From the NCBI RefSeq assembly GCF_964355755.1, contig NC_092678.1:2627922-2691921 (forward strand): DNA of 64,000 nucleotides, given 5' to 3'. The translations under genes and the position numbers were made by a program. Below are positions 31,560-43,385 of the stretch, in pieces. Within the stretch, counting starts at the first letter, position 1. Each line of letters starts with the position of its first letter. The notes below the pieces were generated by a model. The model saw nothing but the letters and a program-made list of their open reading frames with translations, was not told the DNA's origin and made no database searches. This stretch comes from Antedon mediterranea (Eukaryota > Echinodermata > Crinoidea > Comatulida > Antedonidae).

Positions 31560-32373
31560 ATTCTCCTATTGCACTTGTTCTGCTAAGTTCTTACCCACAG
31601 TCTGTCTTTCCTAGGAAGGCCTAGGCCATCCTAGGAAAATTAACTCGCCTTGTAAACAGAAAAGTATAATGTGTGCCACTTTTCAATGTGACCTGTGTCA
31701 CTGGGTCTCCCACCCCGCACAAACATGCCATCATCACCCAACTATTCTTAGCAAAGGGTAATTTGGAAAAGTAGGGAAGATACTTACTATTTAAAAAAAA
31801 TTAGTCTTGTGTCCTTTTTTGCATACTAATATGATATTGCGAGTGACATGACATATCATGAGTGACATGACATTGTGAAACGACAGGATTTTAACTATAC
31901 TGTACCTTTTTTCATATATAATAAGGTACAGAAAACTATTTGCTTTGAGATCATTTCATTTTAAAAATATACAGCTCTTGAAAACTTCTCAAAAATTTCT
32001 TGAAAAATTGTTATGCTTAAATCGTGAGTGACAACCATTTTTGAAATTTTAAAGTTCTCATTTATTTTAAATATTACTTCTGAGAATTAAGTATAATGCT
32101 AAGGTACTCTTCAAATACAAATGGTGTACCATGCTTTGCCATATGAATCTTTTCAAAGACATTTAAAAAATAAACAACTAACCAACCAAGGCATCAACCT
32201 TTTCAAAGACATTAAAAAAAACAACCAAGGCATGGACCTTTTAAAAGACATTAAAAAAACAACAAATAAATCTGAAAAATAATAACTATGGATCTTAGAC
32301 GACAAAATTTGGTCAGTTTTATTTTAAAACGTTTTTAGAATTTTGTTTTATTTAGAATTTTATGTTATAAGCT
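31560..32373. other. Gene-less AT-rich stretch
   Basis: A short duplication is visible: AGTGACATGACAT near 31,840 and 31,860. A three-fold repeat of CTTTTCAAAGACATT-type blocks with AACAACCAAGGCAT occurs between 32,150 and 32,250. No gene is visible. Confidence 0.5.
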
Positions 32374-32624
32374 CTACAGACTTTTAAAAATCCAAAACGT
32401 TTATAAACGTTTTGTTTGCTTGTTTGTACTTTGTAAAACTACCTCCTCTCCGACTCCTGTACATCCCCATGCTTTTTGTTTTGTTTTGGTTGTTCTGCCA
32501 ACTAAGAGGCAAACCGAAAAGGCCAATTTGGTTAGACTTTGGAGTTCTCCAATGATTTGACATGGAATTACCTATGGAAATTGGTTATTAACCACTGGAC
32601 AAATGCATGAGTAGACTCTACCAT

Positions 32625-32710
32625 TGTTAAAGTTTGTCTACTGGTGTTAGCGTTTGTCTACTGGTGTTAGCGTTTGTCTACTGGTGTTAGCGTTTGTCTA
32701 CTGATGTTAT
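32625..32710. repeat. 20-bp minisatellite in the Foldback-like element
   Basis: Four copies of GTTTGTCTACTGGTGTTAGC-type units lie at the inner edge of the left arm, the last one diverged. Confidence 0.9.
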
Positions 32711-32714
32711 AGGG

Positions 32715-33540
32715 GATCTACTTCACACTCTTAATAGCGTTAGGCTAGCACGCTTGGTAGCGTTAGGCTCGCACTCATAATAGCGTTAAGCTTGCACTCT
32801 TACTAGTGTTAGATTCACACTCTTAATAGCATTAGGCTCGCACTCTTACTAGAGTTAGGCTTGCACTCTTTAATAGCAGTAGGCTCGCATTCTTAATAGA
32901 GTTAGTTCGCATTCTTAATAGCGTTAGGCTCGCATTCTTAAAAGAGTTAGGCTCGCACTCTTTAGCAGCTGTAGGCTCGCACTCTTTAGCAGCTGTAGGC
33001 TTGTACTTTAGCAGCTGTAGGCTCGCACTCATAATAGCGTTAGGCTCGCACTCTTACTAGAGTTAGGTTCGCTCTCTTAATAGCCATAGGCTCGCATTCT
33101 TACTAGCGTTAGACTCGCACTCTCATTAGCGTTAGGCTTGCACTCTTTAATAGCAGTAGGCTCGCATTCATAATAGCGTTAGGCTCGCATTCTTAATAGA
33201 GTTAGTTCGCATTCTTAATAGCGTTAGGCTCACATTCTTAATAGCGTTAGGCTCGCACTCTTTAGCAGATGTAGGCTCCCACTCTTTAGCAGCTGTAGGC
33301 TCGCAATTTATAGCAGGTGTAGGCTTGTACTCTTTAGCAGCTATATAGGCTTGTACTTCTTTAGCAGCTGTAGGCTTGCGCTCTTTAGCAGCTCTAGGCT
33401 CGCACTCTTTAGCAGTGATAGGCTGGTACTATGTAGGCTGGTACTTCTGTAGCAGCTGTAGGCTCGTACTTCTCAGCTGCGGTTGGCTTGTACTTCTGAA
33501 GCAGCTGTAGGCTTGTACTTCTTAGCAGCTTCTTCAGTAG
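32715..33540. repeat. Degenerate ~20-26-bp minisatellite, TAGGCTCGCACTCTT type
   Basis: Dozens of imperfect units of GTTAGGCTCGCACTCTTAAT and GTAGGCTCGCACTCTTTAGC alternate. Local higher-order repetition is visible, for example between about 32,840-33,010 and 33,140-33,310. The short minus-strand frame at 32,832-33,032 is encoded by the repeat. Confidence 0.9.
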
Positions 33541-33613
33541 ATGTAGGCTCGTACTCTTCGGTAGGCTCGCACTCTAATGTAGGCATGTCCTCTATGGTAG
33601 GATATCACCCTTT

Positions 33614-33915
33614 TTAGGATCTCACTCTTCCGTAGGCATGCACTCTTCCGTAGGCACGCACTCTTCCGTAGGCACGCACTCTTCCGTAGGCACGCACTCT
33701 TCCGTAGGCACGCACTCTTCCGTAGGCACGCACTCTTCCGTAGGCACGCACTCTTCCGTAGGCACGCACTCTTCCGTAGGCTCGCACTCTTCCGTAGGCA
33801 CGCACTCTTCCGTAGGCACGCACTCTTCCGTAGGCACGCACTCTTCCGTAGGCACGCACTCTTCCGTAGGCACGCACTCTTCCGTAGGCACGCACTCTTC
33901 CATAGGCTCACACTC
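33614..33915. repeat. 18-bp minisatellite, about 15-16 near-identical units
   Basis: Units of CACTCTTCCGTAGGCACG are almost identical, with single changes such as CTCG near 33,780. As 18 is divisible by three and the unit lacks stops, at least four frames stay open and give hexapeptide repeats (KSACLR, VRAYGR and EECVPT on minus; HSSVGT on plus). The homogeneity points to recent expansion. I do not call a gene here. Confidence 0.95.
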
Positions 33916-34263
33916 TTCAGTAGACTTGCTCTAACATTGGTAGGCGTGCTCTAACATCGGTAGGCGCACTTTAACATCGGTAGGCGCACTCTAGCAATGG
34001 TAGAGTCTACTCTACATGCATAGTCTGGTGGTTAGTATCCAATTTCTGTGGGTATTTTCATGTCAAATTGTTGGAGTACTTCATAGTAAAATCAAATTGA
34101 CCTTTTTGGTTTGTCATCTTAGTTGGCAGAACAACCAAAACAACACTTAAGCATGAGGATGTATGGCTATTGGAGAAGAGGTGGTTTTTGTTTTGTTTGT
34201 ATTCTTTTTTTTTTCTTTTTTTTTTTAAGTTTATAAACGTTTTGGTTTTTTAAAAGTCTGTAG

Positions 34264-34725
34264 ATCTTTGTATTCTAAATATTATGTTTTTATAATTTGT
34301 TTACTGGTGTGTTGGGATAAAATTGTATGCATTTATATGCAGATAACATATTTTATAGATTCTGTTATTTATTAGTAAAATATCATACAGTAAAATATAC
34401 TACAGTATAACAAACCAGGACAAAACATCTGACCATAACGAACAATAATATTGCAATTTGTTACAATAGCTAATTCCATTTATTTATATATGTATTTTGA
34501 CTATATTGCATTTTCAGTAACGTGTAGTACTACAACTAGAAAACTTTACCCTCTGTGTCTATGGCAGTTTTACAAACACTACTTTTCTGTCATAACAGCT
34601 TTTACTAATAAGATATTGGATCTGTAACAAGACCTGACCCTAAACCCATACTGTTTGTATGTGGTCAAAATGTGGCATCTTGACCTGCCACTATCCTTGT
34701 TTGCATGGACCAATGTGTTGTCAAA
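34264..34725. other. Gene-less AT-rich stretch
   Basis: Nothing specific is visible between the Foldback-like element and the next minisatellite. Confidence 0.5.
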
Positions 34726-34734
34726 TCGTGGCAG

Positions 34735-34835
34735 CTTGGCCTGCTGAATCATTAGGCTAGCTGCACACTCCTGCAGCATTAGACTAGCTGCACACTCCTG
34801 CAGCATTAGGCTGGCTGCACACTCCTGCAGCTTTT
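34735..34835. repeat. 27-bp minisatellite, short array
   Basis: About three to four units of GCTAGCTGCACACTCCTGCA + GCATTAG. They are related to the longer array at 35,316-35,583. Confidence 0.88.
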
Positions 34836-35095
34836 TGATCATTCAGTGTAGTGATCATTCTCGTCATTTGCTTATGGTTCAGACCAGAAACCTAATAAAT
34901 TGAAGTCCATAGAATGAATTCAAAATATTAAATCAAATATTATTTACCTTTTATTATTTCAATGCTATATGTCTTTACCTAATCTTTAAACATTCTTAAA
35001 CCTTTGCTTGGTTATAAGACATAATGGTGATATTGTTTCACCTGTGCTCAAACGTCACTCTTTTTGTAGTCCTATCACCTAGAACTTTGCTGCTT

Positions 35096-35255
35096 TCAGG
35101 ATGGCTTCACACACCATTTGCATGTGTGCTCAAAAGCTGGCTTCACACACCATTTGCATGTGTGCTCAAAAGCTGGCTTCACACACCATTTGCATGTGTG
35201 CTCAAAAGCTGGCTTCACACACCATTTGCATGTGTGCTCAAAAGCTGGCTTCACA
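35096..35255. repeat. 36-bp minisatellite, four units
   Basis: Units contain CTTCACACACCATTTGCATG and TGTGCTCAAAAGCTGG. The open frames here are repeat-encoded (12-residue period). Confidence 0.93.
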
Positions 35256-35315
35256 CTCCTGCATCCTTTTGATTATTCAATGTAATGATCTCGAACTTTC
35301 CTTGTGGTTCAGTCA

Positions 35316-35583
35316 CATTAGGCTGGATTCACACTCCTGCAGCACTAGGCTGGCTTCACACTCCTGCAGCATTAGGCTGGCTTCACACGCCTGCAGCATT
35401 AGGCTAGCTGCACACTCCTGCAGCATTAGGCTGGCTTCACACTCCTGCAGCATTAGGCTGGCTTCACACGCCTGCAGCATTAGGCTGGCTTCACACTCCT
35501 GCAGCATTAGGCTGGCTTCACACTCCTGCAGCATTTGGCTGGCTGCACACTCCTGCAACATTAGGCTGGCTGCACACTCCTTT
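35316..35583. repeat. 27-bp minisatellite, about ten units
   Basis: Units of GGCTGGCTTCACACTCCTGC + AGCATTA vary at CTTC/CTGC and CTCC/CGCC positions. The related short array lies at 34,735-34,835. Long open frames on both strands follow from the 27-bp period and are not genes. Confidence 0.94.
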
Positions 35584-36059
35584 GGATTATTCAATGTAAT
35601 GATCTTGTCCTTGTGGTTCAGTCACTGCTCTATTGACATGACCAGAAATGAATTTGAAATATTAAATCAAATATTATTTACCTATGCAATAGTCTTTACC
35701 TTATCTTTAAAGATTCTTAAATCTTTGCTTGGTATAAGACATAATGGGGATATTGTTTCACCTGTGCCCATAACGTCACTCTTTTTGTAGTCCTATTACC
35801 TAGAACTTTGCTGCTTCAAGGCAGCATGCAGAAGTTTTTTTTAAAAACAAATCAGAGCTTTGCACACTATCCTCTTATATCTAAATCTTTTTCTCATTTC
35901 CATTTTTAATGCTATAAGCTTCTTGCTTAAATACATATGTACCAACATTAGGTATGCTGTGTCTCTTACTTTTCAATCGCATCAACCATTGATTGTAGAT
36001 TGTTGTATAGTGCTGTTATATGCAGCACTAGGTCTTAAAAACAATCTTTTTTTAAAACC

Positions 36060-39000
36060 TGCCCATTCCCATTATTGGTGCTATAAGCTTCTTGCTTAAA
36101 TACATTTGTACCAATATTAGGTATACTGTATATGTTTCCTTTTTCTTTCCTTTTTAATTGCTATCGACCATTGATCGTAGTATTGTGCTCTTATATGCAG
36201 CACTAGGTTTTAAAAACAATCTTTTTTTAAAGCACTGTTCCTTTTCTTACAACCCGTAAGGCCTAGCTTGTATAGTGTTTATGAATTGCCTTTATGCAAT
36301 ATAATCAGGCATAGTTCTAATTGATAACCCGATAGTTATCTTAAAAAAAATATCTCCATCAAAAATATCTTTATCAAAGCCATTTACATTTTAAAAATGG
36401 CCAATTCTGTGGATGACTTGTATCCCTTTTTTTAAACTATATCCCTGCATCCTTTTGAACATTCAGTGTAATGATCTCGTCCTTTCCTTATGGTTTAGTC
36501 ACTGCTCTGTTGACATGACCAGAAATTATTATTTACCTTGATTATTTCAATGTTGTTGACTAGACAAAAATCCATACTGTTCTTAAACCTTTACTTGGTA
36601 CAAGACATAATGGTGATATTGTTATCACCTGTACCAAAACATCACTTTTTAAAAAAGCAACCATTCTGCATGCTTTAATAGCTTTGCACACTACCCTCTT
36701 GCATCTACACCTTGATTATTTCAATGTTATATGTCTTTACCTAACCTTTAAAGATTCTTAAACCTTTACTTGGTATAAGACAAAATAGTGATATATTGTT
36801 TCCCCTGTGCCCAAAAGTCACTCCTTTTGTAGTCCTATTACCTAGAACGCTAATTAACCACTTCTGCATGCTCTAAGAGCATGCAGAAGTGATTGCTTTG
36901 TTAAACAAAACATTCAGAAGGCTATCAGCCTGGAATCATACTAGCCTCTTGAATCTACACCTTTTTCCCATTCCCATTCTTGGTGCTATAAGCTTCTTGC
37001 TTAAATACATTTGTACCAATCTTAGTTATACTGAGTCTCTTTTTCCTTCCTTTTTAATTGTCATTGACCATTGATCGTAGATTGTTGTATAGTGCTCTTA
37101 TATGCAGCACTAGGTTTTAAAAACAATCTTTTTTTGAAAGCACTATTCCTTTTCTTACAACCCATAAGGCCTAGCTTGTATAGTGTTTATGAATTGCCTT
37201 TATGCAATATAATCAGGCATAGTTCTAATTGATAACCCAATAGTCATCTTTAAAAAATATCTTCATCAAAGCCATTTACATTTTCAAAATGGCCAATTCT
37301 GTGGATGAGTTGTATCCTTTTATTTTCAACTATATCCCTGCATCCTTTTGAACATTCAGTGTAATGATCTCGTCCTTTCCTTATGGTTTAGTCACTGCTC
37401 TGTTGACGTGACCAGAAATTATTATTTACCTTGATTATTTCAATGTTGTTGACTAGACAAAAATCCATACTGTTCTTAAACCTTTACTTGGTACAAGACA
37501 TAATGGTGATATTGTTATCACCTGTACCAAAACATCACTTTTTAAAAAAGCAACCATTCTGCATGCTTTAATAGCTTTGCACACTACCCTCTTGCATCTA
37601 CACCTTGATTATTTCAATGTTATATGTCTTTACCTAACCTTTAAAGATTCTTAAACCTTTACTTGGTATAAGACAAAATAGTGATATATTGTTTCCCCTG
37701 TGCCCAAAAGTCACTCCTTTTGTAGTCCTATTACCTAGAACGCTAATTAACCACTTCTGCATGCTCTAAGAGCATGCAGAAGTGATTGCTTTGTTAAACA
37801 AAACATTCAGAAGGCTATCAGCCTGGAATCATACTAGCCTCTTGAATCTACACCTTTTTCCCATTCCCATTCTTGGTGCTATAAGCTTCTTGCTTAAATA
37901 CATTTGTACCAATCTTAGTTATACTGAGTCTCTTTTTCCTTCCTTTTTAATTGTCATTGACCATTGATCGTAGATTGTTGTATAGTGCTCTTATATGCAG
38001 CACTAGGTTTTAAAAACAATCTTTTTTTGAAAGCACTATTCCTTTTCTTACAACCCATAAGGCCTAGCTTGTATAGTGTTTATGAATTGCCTTTATGCAA
38101 TATAATCAGGCATAGTTCTAATTGATAACCCAATAGTCATCTTTAAAAAATATCTTCATCAAAGCCATTTACATTTTCAAAATGGCCAATTCTGTGGATG
38201 AGTTGTATCCTTTTATTTTCAACTATATCCCTGCATCCTTTTGAACATTCAGTGTAATGATCTCGTCCTTTCCTTATGGTTTAGTCACTGCTCTGTTGAC
38301 GTGACCAGAAATTATTATTTACCTTGATTATTTCAATGTTGTTGACTAGACAAAAATCCATACTGTTCTTAAACCTTTACTTGGTACAAGACATAATGGT
38401 GATATTGTTATCACCTGTACCAAAACATCACTTTTTAAAAAAGCAACCATTCTGCATGCTTTAATAGCTTTGCACACTACCCTCTTGCATCTACACCTTG
38501 ATTATTTCAATGTTATATGTCTTTACCTAACCTTTAAAGATTCTTAAACCTTTACTTGGTATAAGACAAAATAGTGATATATTGTTTCCCCTGTGCCCAA
38601 AAGTCACTCCTTTTGTAGTCCTATTACCTAGAACGCTAATTAACCACTTCTGCATGCTCTAAGAGCATGCAGAAGTGATTGCTTTGTTAAACAAAACATT
38701 CAGAAGGCTATCAGCCTGGAATCATACTAGCCTCTTGAATCTACATCTTTTTCCCATTCCCATTCTTGGTGCTATAAGCTTCTTGCTTAAATACATTTGT
38801 ACCAATCTTAGTTATACTGCGTCTCTTTTTCCTTCCTTTTTAATTGTCATTGACCATTGATCGTAGATTGTTGTATAGTGCTCTTATATGCAGCACTAGG
38901 TTTTAAAAACAATCTTTTTTTGAAAGCACTATTCCTTTTCTTACAACCCATAAGGCCTAGCTTGTATAGTGTTTATGAATTGCCTTTATGCAATATAATC

Positions 39001-39830
39001 AGGCATAGTTCTAATTGATAACCCAATAGTCATCTTTAAAAAATATCTTCATCAAAGCCATTTACATTTTCAAAATGGCCAATTCTGTGGATGAGTTGTA
39101 TCCTTTTATTTTCAACTATATCCCTGCATCCTTTTGAACATTCAGTGTAATGATCTCGTCCTTTCCTTATGGTTTAGTCACTGCTCTGTTGACGTGACCA
39201 GAAATTATTATTTACCTTGATTATTTCAATGTTGTTGACTAAACAAAAATCCATACTGTTCTTAAACCTTTACTTGGTATAAGACATAATGGTGATATTG
39301 TTTCACCTGTACCAAAACATCACTTTTTAAAAAAGCAACCATTCTGCATGCTTTAAGTGCTTTGCACACTACCCTCTTGCATCTACACCTTGATTATTTC
39401 AATGCTATATGTCTTTACCTAACCTTTAAAGATTCTTAAACCTTTACTTGGTATAAGACAAAATAGTGATATACTGTTTCCCCTGTGCCCAAACATCACT
39501 TCTTTTGTAGTCCTATTACCTAGAACGCTAATAACCACTTTTGCATGCTCTAAGAGCTTTGCATCTACATATTTTTCTCATTTCCATTTTAATGCTATAA
39601 GCTTCTTGCTTAAATACACTTGTACCAATATTAGGTATACTGTGTCTCTTTCCTTTTCAATTGCCATCAACCATTGATTGTAGATTGTTGTATATAGTGC
39701 TGTTATGTGCAGAAAAATAATCTTGTTTTCAAAACCTTATTCCTTTTCTTACAAGCAGTAAGACCTAACTTGTATAGCGTATATGTATTGCCATTATGCA
39801 ATATAATTGGGCATAGTTAACATTCAGGTT
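36060..39830. repeat. 893-bp tandem repeat array, copy B
   Basis: Three regular units begin at the palindrome at about 36,866, 37,759 and 38,652 (periods 893 and 893), preceded and followed by partial units. The first two are almost identical over their full length, pointing to very recent homogenisation. Each junction carries a perfect 33-nt inverted repeat, for example 36,859-36,891, with arms CACTTCTGCATGCTCT and AGAGCATGCAGAAGTG around one base. The 61-codon frame repeated in each unit is not supported as a gene. Confidence 0.93.
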
Positions 39831-40219
39831 TTAAACTTCGTTTGGTTTTCCAAAGGAATTTCAAAATTAAACAGACTCTGCAGTTCACCATTTGGTAAAA
39901 ATTAAATTTAAATTTACTATTTGCTAATTGTCTTATATCTTTTGAGATTTGTACAAAGAGAAACAAATTTAACTACCATTTATTTAGTACATATTATGGA
40001 AAATTGAAATAATTTATGACAAGATACTGTACATTCTTCAATGCCCTTGTGTTTTTTTAAATGACATATTTGAAACCAGGGATATTTAGACTGCACCTTA
40101 CTATGCAGGAATTTAAGTATAATATAAATGAGTTGTTTCCTATTACTGATCAGGAGGCAAAGTAGCCTATGTTATATATATCCACATCCAATCAGTTTGA
40201 ATCATCATAAAGAACAACA

Positions 40220-40815
40220 ACCAGAATATGGTTTGGTAACATTGTTGGCCAGTTCACAAAATAGCTGTACCGAACACTAAAACGTACCAGTTAGAGGAAA
40301 TGGAATGGTTTCACAGGAAAACCGAATATTTTTAAATGTTGCACGCAGAGGATAAAAAAGAAAAAACATGAAAACCAGAATATGTGTAAATTAACAACTC
40401 TGGTTGATGGGACAAAGAAGAAATACGAACTAATTGGTATTGACAGAAATCATTGTTGGATGAACTAATTGGTATTGGTAGAAATCATTGTTGATCAGTT
40501 CACAAAATAGCTGTACCGGAAACTACAATGTACCAGTTAGAGGAAATGTAATGGTTTCACAAGAAAACTGTATGCTTTTGAATGTTGCATGCAGAGAGCA
40601 TAAAAAGAAAAAAACCTGAAAACCAGACTACTCTGGTTGATGGGACAAAGATGAAATACAAACTAATTGGTATTGAAATCATTTGTTGACCAGTTCACAA
40701 AATAGCTGTACCGGAAACTACAATGTACCAGTTAGAGGAAAAGGAATGGGAAAAAACAAGAAAACCAAAGGCCTCTAAATGTTACACGCAGAGAGCATAA
40801 AGAATAAAAATAGTC
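40220..40815 (+). repeat. Protein-like tandem units, copy B
   Basis: Counterpart of 3,300-3,895, with extra substitutions and a few small indels; the joined open frame of copy A is lost here. Confidence 0.6.
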
Positions 40816-41445
40816 TGTGAAAAACACTGAACACAAGTAAATGGATGGTTACATTTTAAAAGCATCTCATACAATCCTCAAACGATCTTGGCATTTCTTC
40901 AATCATGCAACGAGATCTATAATACCATTAGTAATGGTGAATTGTGGGGTCAATTTGAAATTTTAAAAACAATGATATCGCATTTATTTTTTGAAACAAA
41001 GTTTTCAATCAAAGCGTGTATTTTTCTAATACATAACCTATAAGAAAGCTTCTCATAATATTTAAAAATCTTCAACCAGTTCCTATGATAGCATTTGCTA
41101 TAAAAGGAACCATTTCCTTATATTGGCAACAGCAGTTTATTTAGTTTATACCTTTATGTATGCAACTAAAGTTGTTTTAAAAAGAGCCTTTTATAAATCC
41201 TATTTCTGTATGGAAAACACTTCTGTCCTGTATTTTGTTGATAGTAGACCTCCCCCAGCCATGTATTGAAATTGACAGGTGTAGAAAATCCATAAACTGC
41301 CCATTGATTTTTCATATCAGTATGGTACAACAACATTGAAAAAGTATAACAAATATTTATTACAAAATATTGTTTAATTTATGGTTTAAAGTGCTCATCA
41401 TATCCACTGGTCCATGTTTATTTTCTTAGGGCCATAGGTAAGGTT

Positions 41446-41790
41446 TCAACCTTGACAACCCAGTGACTTCATCACATCCCTTCTCTTGCAAACAAAAATT
41501 GATTGCACTTGACCTATTCCTTTTCTCGGAGCCGTACATTTGTACTGTCCATCCTTTGTTGATGAACTTGCCGCTCCTACCATCTCTAGATAGAGTTGCG
41601 TTCCGCCCTTAGTAATTTTCAATAACACGTTGGCTGACATGAAATTCCCAAAAATTAATTTGTCAATTTCTCTATTCATTTTAAATACTTGAATAAGGTC
41701 AGCTTTTTTTCTAATATCTTCTAGTGTCATTAAGTTTAGTTTTTTTATTCTTGTTTCATATGAATTTTCTTTAATCTCTAACATAGTTGT
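41446..41790 (-). pseudogene. LINE tail remnant, copy B
   Basis: A 112-codon minus-strand frame joins the LINE-like block (YETRIKKLNLMTLEDIRKKA, then DLIQVFKMNREIDKL) to the LLKITKGGTQ segment. The first block matches the conserved tail of non-LTR reverse-transcriptase polyproteins. It is better preserved than copy A at 4,497-4,885. Confidence 0.6.
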
Positions 41791-41798
41791 TGTTCTAC

Positions 41799-41894
41799 GT
41801 TGGATTGCAGGCTTGTGTCAGTAATCCAGGTGAGGTATTCAGGGCCGTTGGATTGCAGGCTTGTGTCAGTAATCCAGATGAGGTATTCAGGGCC
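41799..41894. repeat. Two 48-bp direct repeats, copy B
   Basis: Same as 4,893-4,988, including the single base that distinguishes the units. Confidence 0.9.
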
Positions 41895-43252
41895 GTAGCC
41901 AGTCTGAAATGTTCAACTTTCACCACCCACCCCAATTTCCCAGCACAGATCGTCGTATTTTATAACAATAATTATATTTAAAGCATCTTTACCTCATATT
42001 AATATAGATCAATATTTAGAATGCATCTTTGCCTTATCTGTTTTATACTTCTCGCTACGGCCTTCTTATTTCTTTACTCCTGTTTATTTCTCAATAATTA
42101 AAATCTCCCCTCACCATTATTTCTTGCTTACCAACTTTCTGTAGGTCTATACATTTTGCATAATTGGTGTTTTATAAATTACTCCAGTTAATATTGTATT
42201 AGGCCTACTGTTTTTGTTCTTTTTTGTAAGTGCATCACCTGTCTCAATATTGTCGGTGTAGCTCACACTATACCGATTCTTGAAATTCAAAATCTTCTCT
42301 TTAAATCATTTCAAGGTGGGAACTGCATCTTACAGTTGTTTCCTTTCATATCTGCTCTAAATACTTTGTCTTGGTATACGTCATTTAGGCCAAATTACTC
42401 TTGTCTCTTGAGAGAATTGAATGTCTCGAAACAAGATGCTAAAATATGGCTGCTAATCAATATTTATTTCTCAATAATTAAAATCTCCATCACCATTATT
42501 TATTGCTTACCAGCTTCTGGCTGTTAATCAATATTTAGGATCTGCAGTTACTGAAAATGCAATGTCAAAAAAAAAAAAAATAGATAAGATATAAAATACC
42601 ATCTGGTTTACGAGAGTAGCCTAAGTTGATTATTAAGAAACCCCTATCTGGTTTAATGGAATAGCCTAAGTTAATTATCAAATAATAAGAAACCCCTATC
42701 TGGTTATGGAGTATAGCCTAAGTAATTTACTTATACAAACAAATAACAAAATCATCTGTGGGTTAATTTTCTGCTCATTTACTTTTCAGTTTCCGTAGGC
42801 CAAATTTTGTGCATCTTTTTTTAATTATTTTTATTATTATTGTTTGTTATAATTTATTTATATTATTTTTATTTATTTATTTATATTAATTTTTTTATTA
42901 ATTTTTTTATATTTCATTTAATATTTATTTTATTTTATTTAATTTTTTTTTTATTTATTGTTTTATTTTTATTTATAATTTTCATTTATTATTATTTATT
43001 GGTGAATATTGGTAGCTGACGACTTTCTTCCCATTTAACATCTGATCTTGTTCGTACACATACCCACTGATGATTCGGATGGATTGAATGCCCGGCTATC
43101 TGTGTCCTGCTAGCCCCACTCTGTGCCTCTTCATGCCGTTGCCTGAACTTTTTCTTTCTCTTCATTGCTTTTTATTTTTCTTCCTTTTATCTTCTTTACT
43201 TCTTTTATTTTACTTCCTGTGGCCACCATGCTTTGTATTTACTACTGTTTAT

Positions 43253-43385
43253 ATCATGGACAGAGATAAAACACTCTCTGTAATCAATGCAGACAAGATA
43301 ATGCCATGTCTGCATCAAGTATATCATGGACAGAGATAAAACACTCTCTGTAATCAATGCAGACAAGAAAATGCCAAGACAACAT
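43253..43385. repeat. 70-bp tandem repeat, two units in copy B
   Basis: Units begin at 43,253 and 43,323. Copy A has four. Confidence 0.92.

Larger units (their letters stand above)
32374..34263. mobile_element. Foldback-like element with long inverted arms
   Basis: The left end CTACAGACTTTTAAAAA at 32,374 has its reverse complement at 34,247-34,263. Homology between the arms continues inward for about 250-300 bp with indels: AAACGTTTATAAACGTTTTG, the GGTTGTTCTGCCAACTAAGA region, and GAGTAGACTCTACCATTG at the inner ends near 32,607 and 34,010. The arms enclose about 1.4 kb of minisatellite arrays. Long inverted repeats around tandem subrepeats and no transposase is the architecture of Foldback (FB-type) elements. 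A target-site duplication is not clear. Confidence 0.75.
34836..36060. repeat. Diverged 893-bp-family units interrupted by minisatellites
   Basis: Landmarks of the 893-bp repeat reappear in diverged form: ATTCAGTGTAGTGATCATTC near 34,843; TCTTTACCTAATCTTTAAA near 34,971 and similar near 35,692; TTTTTGTAGTCCTATTACC near 35,782; TGTTGTATAGTGCTGTTATA near 36,000. Minisatellites have expanded inside them. Confidence 0.8.

Noticed and set aside
33614-33915. CRISPR-like regular repeats
   Set aside because: Units abut without unique spacers and the genome is eukaryotic; it is a minisatellite.
33534-33934. Long open frames on both strands over the 18-bp array
   Set aside because: They are produced by a stop-free 18-bp period and overlap each other in at least four frames.
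35101-35790. 229-codon plus-strand frame and the overlapping minus-strand frame
   Set aside because: Encoded by 36-bp and 27-bp minisatellites, both divisible by three; there is no non-repeat domain.
36889-38860. 61-63-codon frame repeated in each 893-bp unit
   Set aside because: Short, repeated with the satellite, no splice or promoter context, and hydrophobic by composition.
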